Of a stretch of DNA of 64,000 bases, positions 57,161 through 64,000 are shown piece by piece; the stretch's first letter is position 1, and every line of letters starts with the position of its first letter. The position numbers and the translations under genes were made by a program. The stretch comes from Pseudomonas rhizosphaerae (GTDB taxonomy: Bacteria > Pseudomonadota > Gammaproteobacteria > Pseudomonadales > Pseudomonadaceae): the NCBI RefSeq assembly GCF_000761155.1, contig NZ_CP009533.1, positions 4,581,501 through 4,645,500 on the forward strand, written 5' to 3'. Below the pieces are notes generated by a model. That model worked only from the letters and a program-made list of their open reading frames with translations, ran no database searches and had not been told where the DNA came from.

Positions 57161-57841
57161 TCAGACTTTCTGCGCGATCCAGATAGTGTGCCGGGTGCCC
57201 TTGTTGCCGTGGGCGAACACTTGCACCTCCTCGGCCTTGAAGCCGGCCTTGCGCAGCTTGTCGCTGAACTGCCGGTCGGCGCTGGCCGACCAGACGGCCA
57301 GCACACCCTTGGCTCTCAGCGCCTTGGCGCATGCCGCCAACCCGCCGCTCGAATACAGCCAGCTGTTGGCCTTCTGGGTCAGGCCCTCGGGGCCGTTGTC
57401 CACATCCAGCATGATGGCGTCGAAGCCGGCCGGCTCGGCCTGCAGCACTTTGGCCACATCTTCCAGGCGGATGACGGTGCGCGGATCGGCGAGCGGGTTG
57501 CCGGCTTTTTCACCCAGCGGACCGCGGTTCCATTCCACCACGCCCGGAACCAGTTCGGCGACCACCACTTCGGCGGTCTTGCCCAGGTGCTTGAGCGCCG
57601 AAGCCAGGGTGAAGCCCATGCCCAACCCGCCGATCAGCACCCGCGAGTTCGGTCGCCCGGCCACCTTGCGGCAGGGGATTTCGGCCAGGGCGTCCTCGGA
57701 ACCGTGCATGCGCGTGTTCATCAATTGGCCGCCGTCACCGCCCTGGATCTTGATGACGAAGTCTTCGCCGTACTCGAACAGGCAGAGCGCGCCGCCGTTT
57801 TCGGGGATCGGCGTGGTATCGAGCAATACAAAACGTTTCAT
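57161..57841 (-). CDS. spermidine-synthase-like protein lacking the N-terminal domain
   Basis: 226-aa Rossmann methyltransferase-fold protein of the spermidine/polyamine synthase group. GGLGMG (71-76) is the nucleotide-binding loop and Glu96 (VVAELVPGVV) the ribose-binding acid. In true spermidine synthases a DSSDP/DSTDP loop carries the catalytic Asp; here the segment reads LDVDNGPEG (145-153), and the usual N-terminal beta-domain is reduced to about 40 residues. So the chemistry may differ. ATG 57841 fits the conserved start but has no clear ribosome site. Divergent from the Pro-rich peptide gene. Confidence 0.72.
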   Translation of the reverse strand: MKRFVLLDTTPIPENGGALCLFEYGEDFVIKIQGGDGGQLMNTRMHGSEDALAEIPCRKVAGRPNSRVLIGGLGMGFTLASALKHLGKTAEVVVAELVPGVVEWNRGPLGEKAGNPLADPRTVIRLEDVAKVLQAEPAGFDAIMLDVDNGPEGLTQKANSWLYSSGGLAACAKALRAKGVLAVWSASADRQFSDKLRKAGFKAEEVQVFAHGNKGTRHTIWIAQKV

Positions 57842-57924
57842 CGGAGGGTCTCGGAAGGGGACAAGGTCGTGCCCATGGTAGTAGCCTGTACCTTCGGAAC
57901 AAGCCGTGTGGCGTGGGGTATTCA

Positions 57925-58203
57925 ATGAAGTTGCGCAGTGTATCGGTCTTTGCATGTGTTGCCCTGTGTACTGCAGGGGTATGGGCCTCGTCGCTGCCGC
58001 CGGGCTCACCGGGCACCCCCACGCCAACGCCCTATCCGCAGGTTACCGTGCCGCCCGTGCATGGCGGCGAAGGCATGAACGGCACGCCGCCATTGCTGCC
58101 GCCCATCCCATTGCCGGCGCCACCCAAGGCCGACAACGTCCCCGAACCCGAACGCCAGGACACCCCGCCAACCCCGGTCAAGCCCAAATCCCCCGGTGGT
58201 TGA
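57925..58203 (+). CDS. small exported proline-rich protein
   Basis: 92-aa protein with a signal peptide (MKLRSVSVFACVALC then AGVWA) and a mature part about one-third proline with Thr/Pro and Pro/Pro runs (PGTPTPTPYPQVTVPP). It is probably extended and secreted or periplasmic, function unknown. ATG 57925 with GGGG 6 nt upstream; a GTG four codons earlier is an alternative. Probably not part of an operon; a REP pair follows. Confidence 0.6.
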   Translation: MKLRSVSVFACVALCTAGVWASSLPPGSPGTPTPTPYPQVTVPPVHGGEGMNGTPPLLPPIPLPAPPKADNVPEPERQDTPPTPVKPKSPGG

Positions 58204-58238
58204 TCGCGCATCGTCAGGTCCGACACGCCGCGATCCCG

Positions 58239-58331
58239 TGTAGCAGCGGCGCAAGCCGCGTCCCGGAGCCGCCGCGTTTTCCCCGTATACCGTATGCACC
58301 GCCGACGCGGCTCGCGCCGCTGCTACAGGGG
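58239..58331. repeat. REP doublet (REPIN-like), orientation B
   Basis: Units 58239-58262 (TGTAGCAGCGGCGC...) and 58304-58331 (GACGCGGCTCGCGCC...) are inverted copies of the same sequence as at 42395-42474, but with the TGTAG/CTACA ends outermost instead of innermost. A further fragment (GAGCCGCGTCCGG) follows. Lies between convergent genes. Confidence 0.85.
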
Positions 58332-58380
58332 CGTGTGCGAGCCGCGTCCGGGCTCCCCGCGTTTCCTCAGGCACACCGCA

Positions 58381-60435
58381 TCAAGATTGCTTGGGTGTCC
58401 CCAGAGCCTTGAGGACGAACGCATATTCCAGCGCTACATCGCGCAGGCCCTGGTAGCGGCCACTCATGCCGCCATGCCCGGCGCCCAGTTCGGTCTTGAG
58501 CAGCAGCAGGTTGTCGTCGGTCTTGCTCGCGCGCAGGCGCGCCACCCACTTCGCGGCTTCCCAGTACTGCACGCGGCTGTCGTTGTAGCCGGCAATCACC
58601 AGCAGGTGCGGATAGGCCTGCGCCGCGACGTTCTCATACGGCGCATACGCCTTGATCCGCGCATGCACTTCCGGCTCCTGCGGGTTGCCCCACTCGTCGT
58701 ACTCGGTCACGGTCAGCGGCAGGTCGGGGTCGAGCATGGTGTTGAGCACGTCAACGAACGGCACCTCCGCCACTGCCGCCTGGAACAGCTCCGGACGCTG
58801 GTTCAAAACGGCGCCGATCAACAGGCCACCCGCGCTGCCGCCGCTGATCACCAACTGCTCGGCGCGGGTCAGACCCTGCTCGATCAGGTGTTCGGCGCAG
58901 GCGATGAAATCGCTGAACGTATTGCCCTTGTGTTCCTGCTTGCCGGCGCGATACCACGCCTCACCCAGCTCGCCGCCGCCACGCACGTGGGCGATGGCGA
59001 AGGCGATGCCACGGTCCAGCAAGCTCAAGCGCGCATGGGAAAACCACGGGTCCAGGCTCTCGCCATAGGCGCCGTAGCCGTACAGGTACAGGGGAGTGGC
59101 CTGCCCGGCGAAAGTTTTTTTAACCACCAGACTGATCGGTACCTGAGTGCCATCCGCAGCCGTGGCCCAGAGGCGTTGGCTGACATAATCGTCAGCGTCG
59201 AACGGCCCCAGCACCGGGGTCTGCTTGAGCACCACCTGGGCACCGTCACGCAGGCTCAACTGGCGCACCTGCCCAGGCCGATTGAGCGCCTCGTAGCGCA
59301 GGCGAATCTGCTCGCTGGGAAACTCGAGGCTGTCGGAGACATACAGGCTGTAGGCCGCATCCGGCAGCTGCACCGGATACGGCGCCAGCCCCTGGGCATG
59401 CACTTCGATGATCGGCAGGCCGCGCGCCCGCAGGCTCAGGATGAAGGCAGAGGCATTGAGCGTCACGCCTTCGAGCATGACCTCGTCACGGTGCGCGATC
59501 AGCGTTTGCCATTGCTCGCGGGTTGGCGCCACGCCGGTGTCGGTTGCCTGGTATAAGGCAAAATTGATACCCGCCTGGTTGCTGCGGATGAACCAGGTCC
59601 AGGCTCCGTCGAGCTGACCATGATCGGGGTAGTACTCGTGGTGCTCGACCCGCGGCGCCAGGCAGGCAAAATCGCCCGCGGGCTGATCGGCATCCAGCAC
59701 CCACGCTTCGCTGGTGGTCTTGCTGTTGAGCAGCAAGATCAACTGGCGCTCGGAACTGGAACGGTAGCAGTGCAGGAAAAAGCGCCCGTCGCGCTCTTCG
59801 AACACCTGTTCTGCGCCGTCGCGGCCCAAGGTGTGGCGGTGCAGTCGATGAGGGCGGTGGGTCTCGTCCAGTTCGCCGAAGAACAGGGTCTGGCTGTCGT
59901 TGGCCCAGGTCATGCTGCCGTCGCAATCGTCGAAGGGCAGTTCGACCACTGCATCGGTGGCCAGCTCCTTGACGAACAGTCGGTAGATCTCGTCGCCACT
60001 GGTGTCCAGGCTGTAGGCCAGGCGCTGGTGGTCGGGGCTGACGTTGAAAGCACCCATGGACAGGAAGCCGCCGCCTGCCAGCACGTTGGGATCCAGCAAC
60101 AACTGCTCCGACTGCTCGTCGACCTGGCTCGAGCCGTCGGCCGGACGTGCGCAACGATAGTGGCGCGGGTACTCGTCCCCGGCGGTGGTGCGGGTGTAGT
60201 ACAACCATGGCCCCCAGGGCGAGGCGAGGGACAGGTCGGTTTCGCGGATGCGCCCCTTGATTTCCTCGAACAGTTCCTCTCGCAGCTCGGCCTGATCGGC
60301 CAGTTGCGCTTCCTGCCAGGCGTTCTCGGCCTTGAGGTGGTCGAGCACGTCGGCATGGTCGCGCGTTTGCAGCCAGGCGTACGGGTCGGCGCCGGGGGCG
60401 ACATGGGCGATAGGGGCGGCGATGGGCTGGGACAT
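58381..60435 (-). CDS. ptrB: oligopeptidase B (S9 family prolyl oligopeptidase)
   Basis: 684-aa cytoplasmic serine peptidase that cuts short peptides after Arg/Lys. N-terminal beta-propeller (about 75-400) and C-terminal alpha/beta hydrolase domain with ISGGSAGGLL (nucleophile Ser in GGSAGG). Asp in AGYNDSRVQYWE and His in LGAGHGGMSGRY complete the triad. The family block RGGGELGEAWYRAGK is present. ATG 60435 gives the usual length. Confidence 0.93.
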   Translation of the reverse strand: MSQPIAAPIAHVAPGADPYAWLQTRDHADVLDHLKAENAWQEAQLADQAELREELFEEIKGRIRETDLSLASPWGPWLYYTRTTAGDEYPRHYRCARPADGSSQVDEQSEQLLLDPNVLAGGGFLSMGAFNVSPDHQRLAYSLDTSGDEIYRLFVKELATDAVVELPFDDCDGSMTWANDSQTLFFGELDETHRPHRLHRHTLGRDGAEQVFEERDGRFFLHCYRSSSERQLILLLNSKTTSEAWVLDADQPAGDFACLAPRVEHHEYYPDHGQLDGAWTWFIRSNQAGINFALYQATDTGVAPTREQWQTLIAHRDEVMLEGVTLNASAFILSLRARGLPIIEVHAQGLAPYPVQLPDAAYSLYVSDSLEFPSEQIRLRYEALNRPGQVRQLSLRDGAQVVLKQTPVLGPFDADDYVSQRLWATAADGTQVPISLVVKKTFAGQATPLYLYGYGAYGESLDPWFSHARLSLLDRGIAFAIAHVRGGGELGEAWYRAGKQEHKGNTFSDFIACAEHLIEQGLTRAEQLVISGGSAGGLLIGAVLNQRPELFQAAVAEVPFVDVLNTMLDPDLPLTVTEYDEWGNPQEPEVHARIKAYAPYENVAAQAYPHLLVIAGYNDSRVQYWEAAKWVARLRASKTDDNLLLLKTELGAGHGGMSGRYQGLRDVALEYAFVLKALGTPKQS

Positions 60436-60499
60436 GAGCGGCTCTCTTGGCGCGTGCGCTGGCGGCGCGTGCCGGTGGGGCACGACAACAGGAGCGCCG

Positions 60500-60541
60500 G
60501 GCAGGCGAAAAGCCGTTATCATAAGCGCCTATTTGCCTGCC
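60500..60541. promoter_or_regulatory. inverted repeat and candidate -10 in a divergent promoter region
   Basis: GGCAGGC (60500-60506) / GCCTGCC (60535-60541), perfect 7-bp arms 28 nt apart, with TATCAT (60517-60522) between them, 33 nt before the downstream ATG. It lies in the 120-nt gap between divergent ptrB and the small membrane protein gene. Possible operator; not tested. Confidence 0.35.
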
Positions 60542-60555
60542 ATGCCACGGACACC

Positions 60556-61047
60556 ATGACCGAGAACGACTATTTCCTCGCCTGGGGTATCTACGCCTTC
60601 GCCGCCCTGGGCTGCATTCTGGTGTGGTTTCGCATCACCCGCTGGATGTGGCGCTACCTGCGCGAACCGTTGCGCGTGCTGGGCGTCGTGCTGCTGCTCA
60701 CGCCCACGGTGGTCGACCCGGCCCGCGACCTGCTGGCCCCGGCCGTGGCGATCAGTGCCCTCGAGCTGCTGTTCAAGATGGGTGGCAGCGCCTGGGGTGC
60801 GATTTCTGACCTGACCATGGCCGCAGTCATCGCCCTTGGCGTGTACATCGTCTTTGCCCTGGTCCGCCTGCCGTTCCTGCGCAAGGCCCAGGCTCGGCGC
60901 GCGGCGCAGGCCGAAACGGACGCCGCTGCGGCAGCCGCCCAGCGCGATGGCAACGACGAAACGTCTGTGCATCGCGCCGAAGAACGCGAAGAGCGTCGCG
61001 TGACCGCACCGCCGCGCGACAACCTGCGGGTCGAACCGCGCATCTGA
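60556..61047 (+). CDS. small multi-pass membrane protein with charged C-terminal tail
   Basis: 163-aa protein with about three hydrophobic helices (about 8-24, 40-50, 92-112) and a C-terminal cytoplasmic tail of about 45 residues rich in Ala, Glu and Arg (ending RDNLRVEPRI). I recognise no motif or family. It is followed 27 nt later by the amidotransferase gene, so they may be co-expressed. Confidence 0.65.
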   Translation: MTENDYFLAWGIYAFAALGCILVWFRITRWMWRYLREPLRVLGVVLLLTPTVVDPARDLLAPAVAISALELLFKMGGSAWGAISDLTMAAVIALGVYIVFALVRLPFLRKAQARRAAQAETDAAAAAAQRDGNDETSVHRAEEREERRVTAPPRDNLRVEPRI

Positions 61048-61074
61048 CCCTGTCCATCGTCTCGAGTACCGTGC

Positions 61075-61857
61075 ATGTGTGAACTTCTGGGCATGAGTGC
61101 CAACGTACCGACCGATATCGTTTTCAGCTTTACCGGCTTGATGCAGCGCGGCGGCCGTACCGGGCCGCATCGCGACGGCTGGGGCATTGCCTTCTATGAA
61201 GGCCGTGGCCTGCGCCTGTTCCAGGACCCGACCGCCAGCAGCGAATCGGAAGTGGCGCAGCTGGTGCAGCGCTATCCGATCAAGAGCGAAGTGGTCATCG
61301 GCCATATTCGCCAGGCCAACGTCGGCAAGGTCTGCCTGGCCAATACTCACCCCTTCGTGCGTGAGCTGTGGGGGCGCAACTGGTGCTTCGCCCACAACGG
61401 CCAACTGGCCGGTTTCGACCCGCGTGCCGATTTCTACCGCCCGGTGGGCGACACCGACAGCGAGGCGGCCTTCTGCGACCTGCTCAACCGCGTTCGCGAG
61501 TCCTTCCCCGAGCCCGTCGAATTCGAGCGCCTGCTACCGATCCTCGTCCAGGCCTGCGAGCAGTACCGCGGCCAGGGCGTGTTCAATTGCCTGCTCAGCG
61601 ACGGCGACTGGCTGTTCTGCTTCTGTTCGACCAAACTGGTGCACATTACCCGGCGGGCACCTTTCGGCCCGGCACGGCTCAAAGACGTGGACGTGATCGT
61701 GGATTTCCACGCCGAAACCACGCCTGACGATGTGGTGACGGTAATCGCCACCGAGCCGCTCACCGAGAACGAAACCTGGAACCGTTACGAGCCGGGCAAT
61801 TGGGGCCTGTGGCGCCAGGGCGAGTGTGTCGCCACAGGCCTTGTGCAGCCTGCCTAG
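61075..61857 (+). CDS. class II glutamine amidotransferase (YafJ-like)
   Basis: 260-aa Ntn-type amidotransferase. The catalytic Cys2 ([12 protein letters not shown]) is followed by [35 protein letters not shown] and [12 protein letters not shown], the Gln-binding and oxyanion blocks. The family has no synthetase domain, so its amide acceptor is unknown. ATG 61075 gives the N-terminal Cys required after Met removal. Precedes the DUF2937 gene. Confidence 0.88.
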   Translation: MCELLGMSANVPTDIVFSFTGLMQRGGRTGPHRDGWGIAFYEGRGLRLFQDPTASSESEVAQLVQRYPIKSEVVIGHIRQANVGKVCLANTHPFVRELWGRNWCFAHNGQLAGFDPRADFYRPVGDTDSEAAFCDLLNRVRESFPEPVEFERLLPILVQACEQYRGQGVFNCLLSDGDWLFCFCSTKLVHITRRAPFGPARLKDVDVIVDFHAETTPDDVVTVIATEPLTENETWNRYEPGNWGLWRQGECVATGLVQPA

Positions 61858-61908
61858 CGCAGTGTGGCGCCGTAAGCTTTGACAAAGAGAACGACTGAGA
61901 GAACCTGC

Positions 61909-62448
61909 ATGCTGCGAAGTTACCTGCGACTTGTGCTGTTTGCCATCGGCCTGCTGGTGGGCGTGCAAGTGCCTGGCGTGATCAACGACTACAGCCAGCG
62001 GGTCGAAGCCCACCGGCTCGAGGCGCAGCAGAGCCTGCGCGGTTTCAGCGAGACGGCCCAGCGTTTCTTCAATGGCGACCTGCAGGCACTGGTGGCGCAC
62101 TACCGCGCCAGCGAAGACCCGGTGTTCCGCAGCGACGCTGCCAGCATCGGCGCGTTGCTGGCGCGCAACCAGTTGCTGGAGCGCGAGTGGCTGGCGCTAC
62201 AGGGGCCCTGGTATGCGAAGGCGTGGCATGTGGTGGCCAAGGCCGATCCGCAACTGCGCCAGGAAACCTTGAACGGCTACAGCTATCAGGTGCTGCTCGC
62301 ACCCGAGGCGATCGCTTGGGGTATCGCTTGTGCGCTGCTGCTGGCCTGGGTCGTGGAGTGCATCGTGCTGTTCATCGGCTGGACCCTGTGGTTCGGCCGT
62401 CGCCGCGCTAAACCGGTGGCCGAACCTCTGGTACGCCGCGAGCGTTGA
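61909..62448 (+). CDS. DUF2937 membrane protein
   Basis: 179-aa protein with an N-terminal hydrophobic helix (about 3-24, LRLVLFAIGLLVGVQVPG), an amphipathic central region (LRGFSETAQRFFNGDLQALV) and a C-terminal transmembrane segment (about 140-165, ACALLLAWVVECIVLFIGW). The topology and motifs fit DUF2937, of unknown function. ATG 61909 has GAGAG upstream. Last gene before a convergent terminator-like hairpin. Confidence 0.75.
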   Translation: MLRSYLRLVLFAIGLLVGVQVPGVINDYSQRVEAHRLEAQQSLRGFSETAQRFFNGDLQALVAHYRASEDPVFRSDAASIGALLARNQLLEREWLALQGPWYAKAWHVVAKADPQLRQETLNGYSYQVLLAPEAIAWGIACALLLAWVVECIVLFIGWTLWFGRRRAKPVAEPLVRRER

Positions 62449-62464
62449 TCGCTCCCCACCCGTC

Positions 62465-62512
62465 CTGTGGGAGCGGTCAGCGGCCGCGAAGAAAGCTTCG
62501 CGCAATCCACAG
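62465..62512. repeat. REP-like nested hairpin between convergent genes
   Basis: Outer arms CTGTGG (62465-62470) / CCACAG (62507-62512) and inner arms CGCGAAG (62485-62491) / CTTCGCG (62496-62502), loop AAAG. The outer arm is the GTGGGAGCGG-type start of Pseudomonas REPs. It sits 9 nt from the stop of the VWA gene and could act as a bidirectional terminator. Confidence 0.65.
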
Positions 62513-62520
62513 AACAGCGA

Positions 62521-63699
62521 TCACTTGGCCAGATAGCGCATCCCGTCTTCCAACCCGCTCAAGGTCAGCGGGTACATGCGCTCCTCCACCAGCTCCCGAA
62601 TCAGGTGGGTGGAGGCCGTGTAGCCCCAGGTATTCTCCGGGTAAGGGTTGATCCAGATGAGCTTCTTGTAGGTCTGCACGAAACGCTGCAACCACACCAG
62701 CCCCGGTTCCTCGTTCCAGTGCTCGACACTGCCACCCGGATGAGTGATCTCATAGGGCGCCATGGCCGCATCGCCGATGAACACCACCTTGTAGTCGGCG
62801 CCGTACTTGTGCAGCAGGTCGTGGGTGCTGATGCGCTCGGCGTTGCGCCGGTGGTTGTCCTTCCAGACCGTTTCGTACACACAGTTGTGAAAGTAGAAAT
62901 ACTCCAGGTGCTTGAACTCGGTGCGACAGGCCGAGAACAACTCCTCGCAGACCTTCACATGGGCGTCCATCGAACCGCCGATGTCGAACAGCAGCAACAG
63001 CTTGACGTTGTTGCGCCGCTCGGGGCGCAGCTGGATGTTGAGCAAGCCGCCATCACGTGCGGTGTGGTCGATGGTGCCGTCGATGTCCAGCTCGTCTGCC
63101 GCACCCTGCCGAGCGAACTGGCGCAGTCGGCGCAGCGCTACCTTGATGTTGCGCGTGCCCAGTTCAACGCCGTCGTCCAGATTGCGGTACTCACGCTGGT
63201 CCCACACTTTGACCGCCTTGCCCTGACGTTCGCCGGCATCGCCCACGCGGATGCCTTCAGGGTGGTAGCCACCCGAACCGAACGGGCTGGTGCCACCGGT
63301 GCCGATCCACTTGCTGCCACCGGCGTGCCGGCCTTTCTGCTCTTCCAGGCGCTGCTTGAAGGCTTCGATCAGCTTGTCCAGCCCGCCCAGAGACTGAATC
63401 TGCGCGCGCTCCTCGGCGCTCAGCGAACGCTCGAACTCCTTGCGCAGCCATTCTTCCGGGATCAGCGCTTCAAGATGCTGATCGAGGTTCTGCAGGCCAT
63501 TGAAGTAGGCCGAAAACGCCCGGTCGAATTTGTCGAAGTGGCGTTCATCCTTGACCAGAATCGCCCGCGCCAGGAAGTAGAACTCGTCCATGTCGGCGAA
63601 CGTCACCCGTTGCTCCAGGGCGTTGATCAGGTCAAGCAACTCGCGCACCGACACCGGCACCTTGGCCGCGCGCATTTCATTGAACAGGTTGAGCAGCAT
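62521..63699 (-). CDS. VWA domain CoxE-like protein, partner of a MoxR ATPase
   Basis: 392-aa cytoplasmic protein. N-terminal helical region (about 1-125), a Gly-rich linker (127-145) and a von Willebrand A domain (about 230-390) with a MIDAS variant D-I-G-G-S-M-D (239-245) instead of DxSxS. The CoxE/YehP group works with MoxR-type AAA+ ATPases as a metal-binding or assembly chaperone pair. The AAA+ gene lies just upstream on the same strand (31 nt gap), so the two form an operon. Client unknown. Confidence 0.87.
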   Translation of the reverse strand: MLLNLFNEMRAAKVPVSVRELLDLINALEQRVTFADMDEFYFLARAILVKDERHFDKFDRAFSAYFNGLQNLDQHLEALIPEEWLRKEFERSLSAEERAQIQSLGGLDKLIEAFKQRLEEQKGRHAGGSKWIGTGGTSPFGSGGYHPEGIRVGDAGERQGKAVKVWDQREYRNLDDGVELGTRNIKVALRRLRQFARQGAADELDIDGTIDHTARDGGLLNIQLRPERRNNVKLLLLFDIGGSMDAHVKVCEELFSACRTEFKHLEYFYFHNCVYETVWKDNHRRNAERISTHDLLHKYGADYKVVFIGDAAMAPYEITHPGGSVEHWNEEPGLVWLQRFVQTYKKLIWINPYPENTWGYTASTHLIRELVEERMYPLTLSGLEDGMRYLAK

Positions 63700-63730
63700 G
63701 GCGGACGCCCTCGCAGTCGGAAAGAGGGAA

Positions 63731-64000
63731 TCAGCGGTTGCCGCGCCGACTCATGAAGGCCAGGCGTTCGAGAAGCTGCACGTCCTGTTCGTTCTTGACC
63801 AGGGCACCGGCCAGCGGTGGAATGGCCTTGGTCGGATCGCGTTCGCGCAGCACCGCTTCGCCAATGTTGTCGGCCATCAACAGCTTGAGCCAGTCGACCA
63901 GCTCGGAGGTGGAGGGCTTCTTCTTCAGGCCCGGCACCTTGCGTACATCGAAGAAGACGTCCAGCGCTTCGGCCACCAGGGTTTTCTTGATGTCGGGGTA
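63731..64000 (-). CDS. MoxR-family AAA+ ATPase, C-terminal part (cut by the window edge)
   Basis: The last 89 codons of a MoxR-type ATPase: YPDIKKTLVAEALDVFF continues from the edge and the lid region KKPSTSELVDWLKLLMADNI is typical. The Walker motifs are outside the window, so the call rests on this C-terminal domain and on the adjacent VWA gene. The true start lies beyond 64000. Confidence 0.78.
   Translation of the reverse strand, partial: YPDIKKTLVAEALDVFFDVRKVPGLKKKPSTSELVDWLKLLMADNIGEAVLRERDPTKAIPPLAGALVKNEQDVQLLERLAFMSRRGNR

Overview
The window is a GC-rich gammaproteobacterial chromosome segment that reads as Pseudomonas, most likely the P. putida group. The reasons are an intact wspABCDEFR operon beside prfB-lysS, the dsbC-hom-thrC order, Pseudomonas-type small proteins (a DUF3509-like protein, DUF4398 lipoproteins), an LptF-like OmpA lipoprotein near ppc-adk-tsaB, and REP-type palindromes. 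The species call is inference from gene order and protein character. I see no tRNA, rRNA, insertion sequence, prophage or CRISPR array.

Layout. 1-3.7 kb: dsbC and the threonine genes hom-thrC, closed by a strong terminator. 3.7-9.9 kb: a signalling island with a BvgS/EvgS-like hybrid kinase, a stand-alone degenerate receiver, a convergent LuxR-type response regulator, a small DUF3509-like protein and a periplasmic solute-binding-like protein. 10-16.4 kb: yaeQ, recJ, an Old Yellow Enzyme (XenA-like), opgD and a YebE/DUF533 membrane protein. 16.6-25 kb: the complete Wsp surface-sensing chemosensory operon, ending in the diguanylate cyclase wspR; most junctions are 1-4 nt overlaps. 25.1-27.8 kb: prfB with its programmed +1 frameshift, then lysS. 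27.9-30.9 kb: a TetR regulator, a DUF1704 'QEGLA' protein carrying an HExxxH motif, and a lipoprotein alpha/beta hydrolase.

30.9-35.2 kb holds two paralogous pairs (DUF4398 lipoprotein + OmpA-domain lipoprotein) flanking a soluble PAS-PAS chemoreceptor, all on the minus strand. 35.4-44 kb is housekeeping: a conserved hypothetical, ppc, adk, tsaB, a DUF72 protein, an extensin-like protein, a hypothetical and rsmJ. 44.1-46.3 kb is a Fiu-like TonB siderophore receptor with a candidate Fur site. 46.3-51.7 kb is a minus-strand run dapE-rlmA-hypothetical-plsB-lipoprotein. 51.9-56.9 kb is a YhcADEF-like chaperone-usher locus with DUF1120 subunits, one of them convergent to the rest. 57-64 kb: a spermidine-synthase-like methyltransferase fold, a Pro-rich exported peptide, ptrB, small membrane proteins, a class II glutamine amidotransferase, and a VWA protein with the 3' end of its MoxR-type AAA+ partner at the window edge.

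Functional theme: several independent parts bear on the surface and attached lifestyle. These are Wsp/c-di-GMP, the BdlA-like receptor, LptF-like lipoproteins, the chaperone-usher fimbria and OpgD glucan. The least-described parts are the kinase/degenerate-receiver island, the duplicated DUF4398/OmpA block, the DUF1704 locus and the split DUF1120 fimbrial locus.
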